64,000 nt of DNA from Chryseobacterium pennipullorum (lineage in GTDB: Bacteria > Bacteroidota > Bacteroidia > Flavobacteriales > Weeksellaceae), in NCBI RefSeq assembly GCF_003384725.1, contig NZ_QNVV01000002.1, positions 62,001 to 126,000 of the forward strand. Direction: 5' to 3'. The position numbers and the translations under genes were made by a program. Below the pieces are notes generated by a model. The model was not told the DNA's origin. It saw only the letters and a list, made by a program, of their open reading frames with translations, and searched no databases. The number at the start of each line of letters is the position of its first letter. Positions within the stretch are counted from its first letter, which is position 1. This document shows positions 61,950 to 64,000 of the stretch, piece after piece.

Positions 61950-62864
61950 TTAGGAATTTTTTAGTTGTTCAAAAATTTCTTTTTGCTTTTCTGTAAGGTT
62001 CGAAGGCAGTTTCACTTCATAAGTTACAAAAAGGTCTCCCGATTGTCCTTCCTGCTTATAGACAGGAAAGCCTTTTCCTTTCAGCCTTACGGTTGTACCG
62101 TTTTGGGTTTCCGGTTTTACTTTCAGATTGACACTTCCATCCAGAGTATTTACTTTTACGTCGCCTCCTAAAACGGCAGTGTATAAATCAATGGTAACTT
62201 TAATTTTAAGATCATTACCTGTTCTTTCAAATTCCGGATCAACCGGGATGTTGAACGTGATATACAGATCTCCATTTGGACCACCATTTACTCCTGGGTT
62301 TCCATGTCCTCTCAGCTTGATCTGCTGACCGTCATACACCCCTGCTGGAATGGTAATTCTCACTTTTTTGCCATTGATCTCAAAAGTCTGTGGATGTGTT
62401 TTTGCAGCATCTCTCAGGTTCAGAGTAAGCTCAGCTTGTACATCTGACCCCTTGAATTTTCCTGAAGCTCTTCCTCTTGAGCTTTTTCCAAATCCTGTAC
62501 CTCCGGCTCCTCCAAACATGTTTTGGAAAAAATCAGAGAAGTCTTCGCCTTCTCCAAAGTCGGCTCCAGAGAATCCACCTCCATAATTCTGCTGCTGATA
62601 TTGTCTTTGCTGCTGCTGGGCCTTTTCATATTCTTCTCCATGTTTCCAGTTTTCACCGTATTTATCATATTTTGCCCGGTTTTCGATATTACTGAGGACT
62701 TCATTGGCTTCATTAAGTTCTTTGAACTTTCTTTCAGCTTCCTTATCATCAGGATTCAGGTCGGGGTGCAGTTTTCTTGCCAACTTGCGATATGCTTTTT
62801 TAATATCATCCTGGGTTGCGCTTTTATCTACACCTAAAATTTTATAGTAATCTATATAAGCCAT
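61950..62864 (-). CDS. cbpA: DnaJ-type co-chaperone CbpA
   Basis: The 304-residue protein has a J-domain (4-68) with the HPD motif at residues 33-35, a glycine/phenylalanine-rich linker (about 85-135), and two C-terminal substrate-binding domains. The zinc-finger domain of DnaJ is missing, which is the mark of CbpA. A glutamine stretch ([12 protein letters not shown]) occurs at the start of the linker. It recruits DnaK to client proteins; CbpM is encoded directly downstream. Confidence 0.92.
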   Translation of the reverse strand: MAYIDYYKILGVDKSATQDDIKKAYRKLARKLHPDLNPDDKEAERKFKELNEANEVLSNIENRAKYDKYGENWKHGEEYEKAQQQQRQYQQQNYGGGFSGADFGEGEDFSDFFQNMFGGAGGTGFGKSSRGRASGKFKGSDVQAELTLNLRDAAKTHPQTFEINGKKVRITIPAGVYDGQQIKLRGHGNPGVNGGPNGDLYITFNIPVDPEFERTGNDLKIKVTIDLYTAVLGGDVKVNTLDGSVNLKVKPETQNGTTVRLKGKGFPVYKQEGQSGDLFVTYEVKLPSNLTEKQKEIFEQLKNS

Positions 62865-62880
62865 AGAAACGATGTTTACT

Positions 62881-62888
62881 CAAATTTA
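62881..62888 (-). promoter_or_regulatory. -7 box of the cbpA-cbpM operon
   Basis: The minus strand reads TAAATTTG at 62888-62881. The transcript would begin near 62874, only about 10 nt before the ATG at 62864. Confidence 0.5.
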
Positions 62889-62935
62889 TGAAATTTAGGT
62901 TTGAAAATTGCATAACAGAATGTTAAAAATAAACC

Positions 62936-62943
62936 TATCTTTG
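62936..62943 (+). promoter_or_regulatory. -7 box of the cation symporter gene
   Basis: TATCTTTG at 62936-62943 is a perfect -7 box and ends 13 bp before the ATG at 62957. The leader would be about 7 nt, so the mRNA is nearly leaderless. Confidence 0.55.
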
Positions 62944-62956
62944 ATAAAAAGTGCGC

Positions 62957-64000
62957 ATGAAAGAAGCCTTGAAAAACTACTCGGGAATCATATTTTTACT
63001 ACTGGGAATTACTATTGGAAGCATCATAGGAGTTTGGGCTCCTGGTATTGTAGAATATATAAAGCCTTTGGGTGATATTTTCCTTAATCTTCTTTTTGTA
63101 AGTGTGGTTCCACTGGTATTTTTTGCAGTATCCAATTCTATTGCCTCTTTGGAACAACAATCCAAATTTGGAAAAATCATATTGGTAATGGCGCTTACCT
63201 TTCTGTTTTTTATTTTAACAGCAGCAGTTTTTACCATCTGTGCCGTGTATTTGTTTCCGGTTTCGGGAGTTTCCGGCAGTTCGGCAATGGTCGTTGAAGA
63301 AGCCAACGAAGATAGCTGGGGCAATAGAATCGTAAGTTTTTTCACAGTAGGAGAGTTCACAGAGCTTTTTTCAAGGAGAAATATGCTTGCGCTTCTTATA
63401 TTTGCCTTTCTGACCGGATTTGCCGCGAGAAAAACAGGAGAAAGTGGAAAACCTTTCAGGACTTTTATTGCTTCTGGATATGAAGTCATGAAAGAGTTGC
63501 TTTTATTGGTTATGAAACTGGCGCCTGTAGGTTTGGGAGCATATTTTGCCTACCAGGTAGCAACTTTAGGTCCACAGCTGTTTGGCTTTTATGCGAAACC
63601 TCTGGGATTATACTATATTGCCGGAATTATCTATTTTCTGGTCTTCTTTTCATTGTATGCTTTTATGGCCAGCGGTCAGAAAGGAGTCAGAGACTTCTGG
63701 ACCAATGCTATTTACCCCAGCCTTACTGCAATAAGTACCTGCAGCAGTTTTGCAACAATGCCAGCCAACTTACAGGCAGCAGCAAAAATAGGGATCCCGA
63801 CTTCCATTGCCAATCTGGTGATTCCTATTGGTACGACACTGCATAAAAACGGATCTTCAATGTCTTCTATCATAAAGATTTATGTAGCTTTCTTAATTAT
63901 CGGAAAAGATTTTTTTGATCCTGCCAACTTGCTGTTGGCACTGGGAATTACCGTTTTTGTGAGTATTGTAGCGGGTGGGATCCCAAATGGCGGATACATC
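62957..64000 (+). CDS. Dicarboxylate/amino acid:cation symporter (partial)
   Basis: The gene runs through the window end; 348 codons are visible. It belongs to the DAACS/GltP family: the conserved serine-rich hairpin is seen as LTAISTCSSFATMP, the substrate-binding NTD region as LHKNGSSMSS, and the helical hairpin end as VAGGIPNGGYI. About eight helices are predicted. The protein takes up glutamate, aspartate or C4-dicarboxylates with protons or sodium. Substrate choice cannot be fixed from the visible part. Confidence 0.9.
   Translation, partial: MKEALKNYSGIIFLLLGITIGSIIGVWAPGIVEYIKPLGDIFLNLLFVSVVPLVFFAVSNSIASLEQQSKFGKIILVMALTFLFFILTAAVFTICAVYLFPVSGVSGSSAMVVEEANEDSWGNRIVSFFTVGEFTELFSRRNMLALLIFAFLTGFAARKTGESGKPFRTFIASGYEVMKELLLLVMKLAPVGLGAYFAYQVATLGPQLFGFYAKPLGLYYIAGIIYFLVFFSLYAFMASGQKGVRDFWTNAIYPSLTAISTCSSFATMPANLQAAAKIGIPTSIANLVIPIGTTLHKNGSSMSSIIKIYVAFLIIGKDFFDPANLLLALGITVFVSIVAGGIPNGGYI

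Overview
The window looks like a chromosomal segment of a Bacteroidota bacterium of the class Flavobacteriia, most likely Chryseobacterium or a close relative. The evidence is: low GC; promoters of the Bacteroidota type (TTTG-like -33 box, about 19-21 bp, TAnnTTTG -7 box) instead of -35/-10; almost no Shine-Dalgarno signals; a SusC/SusD pair; a type IX secretion C-terminal sorting domain; a GG-leader bacteriocin-like peptide of the kind common in Chryseobacterium; a complete Bat aerotolerance-type operon; and a menaquinone pathway (menF, menI and menC homologues). No plasmid, phage, IS element or CRISPR signature was seen. The genus is inferred from gene content, not from a search.

Layout. 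1-2.4 kb: end of an unidentified gene, then a PadR regulator with a PspC-domain membrane protein. 2.5-2.7 kb: a 20-codon micropeptide or small RNA gene with its own promoter and terminator. 2.7-4.9 kb: acyltransferase, MenI-type thioesterase, isochorismate synthase. 5-13.9 kb (minus): moxR, GNAT, DUF58, membrane protein, batA, batB, TPR, batD, marC and a small membrane protein. 14.1-16.9 kb: two divergent secreted proteins, one PNGase F-like. 17.2-25.9 kb: DinB, rlmB, lipoproteins, YfhO and glycosyltransferase genes, YpdA-type reductase. 26.1-31.3 kb (minus): TonB receptor with MFS transporter, and glnS. 31.4-38.9 kb: alpha/beta hydrolase, GG-leader peptide, menC and fbp, aspartate kinase, two-domain acyltransferase. 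39.0-40.1 kb: two identical tRNA-Phe(GAA) genes inside a 158-bp perfect repeat.

40.2-50.0 kb (minus) is the most interesting block. A LytS-type Cache sensor kinase, a large secreted zinc metalloprotease, SusC, SusD and a LytTR response regulator are strung together. Between the kinase and the protease lies a pair of 9-bp direct repeats separated by 12 bp, just upstream of the protease promoter, which is the classic architecture of a LytTR operator. I read this as a two-component-controlled protein or peptide utilisation locus: the kinase senses a ligand outside the membrane, the regulator activates the protease-susC-susD operon, the protease cuts the substrate and SusCD imports the products.

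50.2-64 kb: isochorismatase-like hydrolase and esterase divergent from an HxlR regulator; outer-membrane protein with a peptidase-like lipoprotein; membrane AraC regulator; thioredoxin-fold protein with DUF3575 and a small membrane protein; DUF1343 (NamZ-like) divergent from an FtsX-like permease with only 4 bp between start codons; a CBS/cysteine synthase homologue; CbpM/CbpA co-chaperones; and a dicarboxylate/cation symporter cut by the window end.
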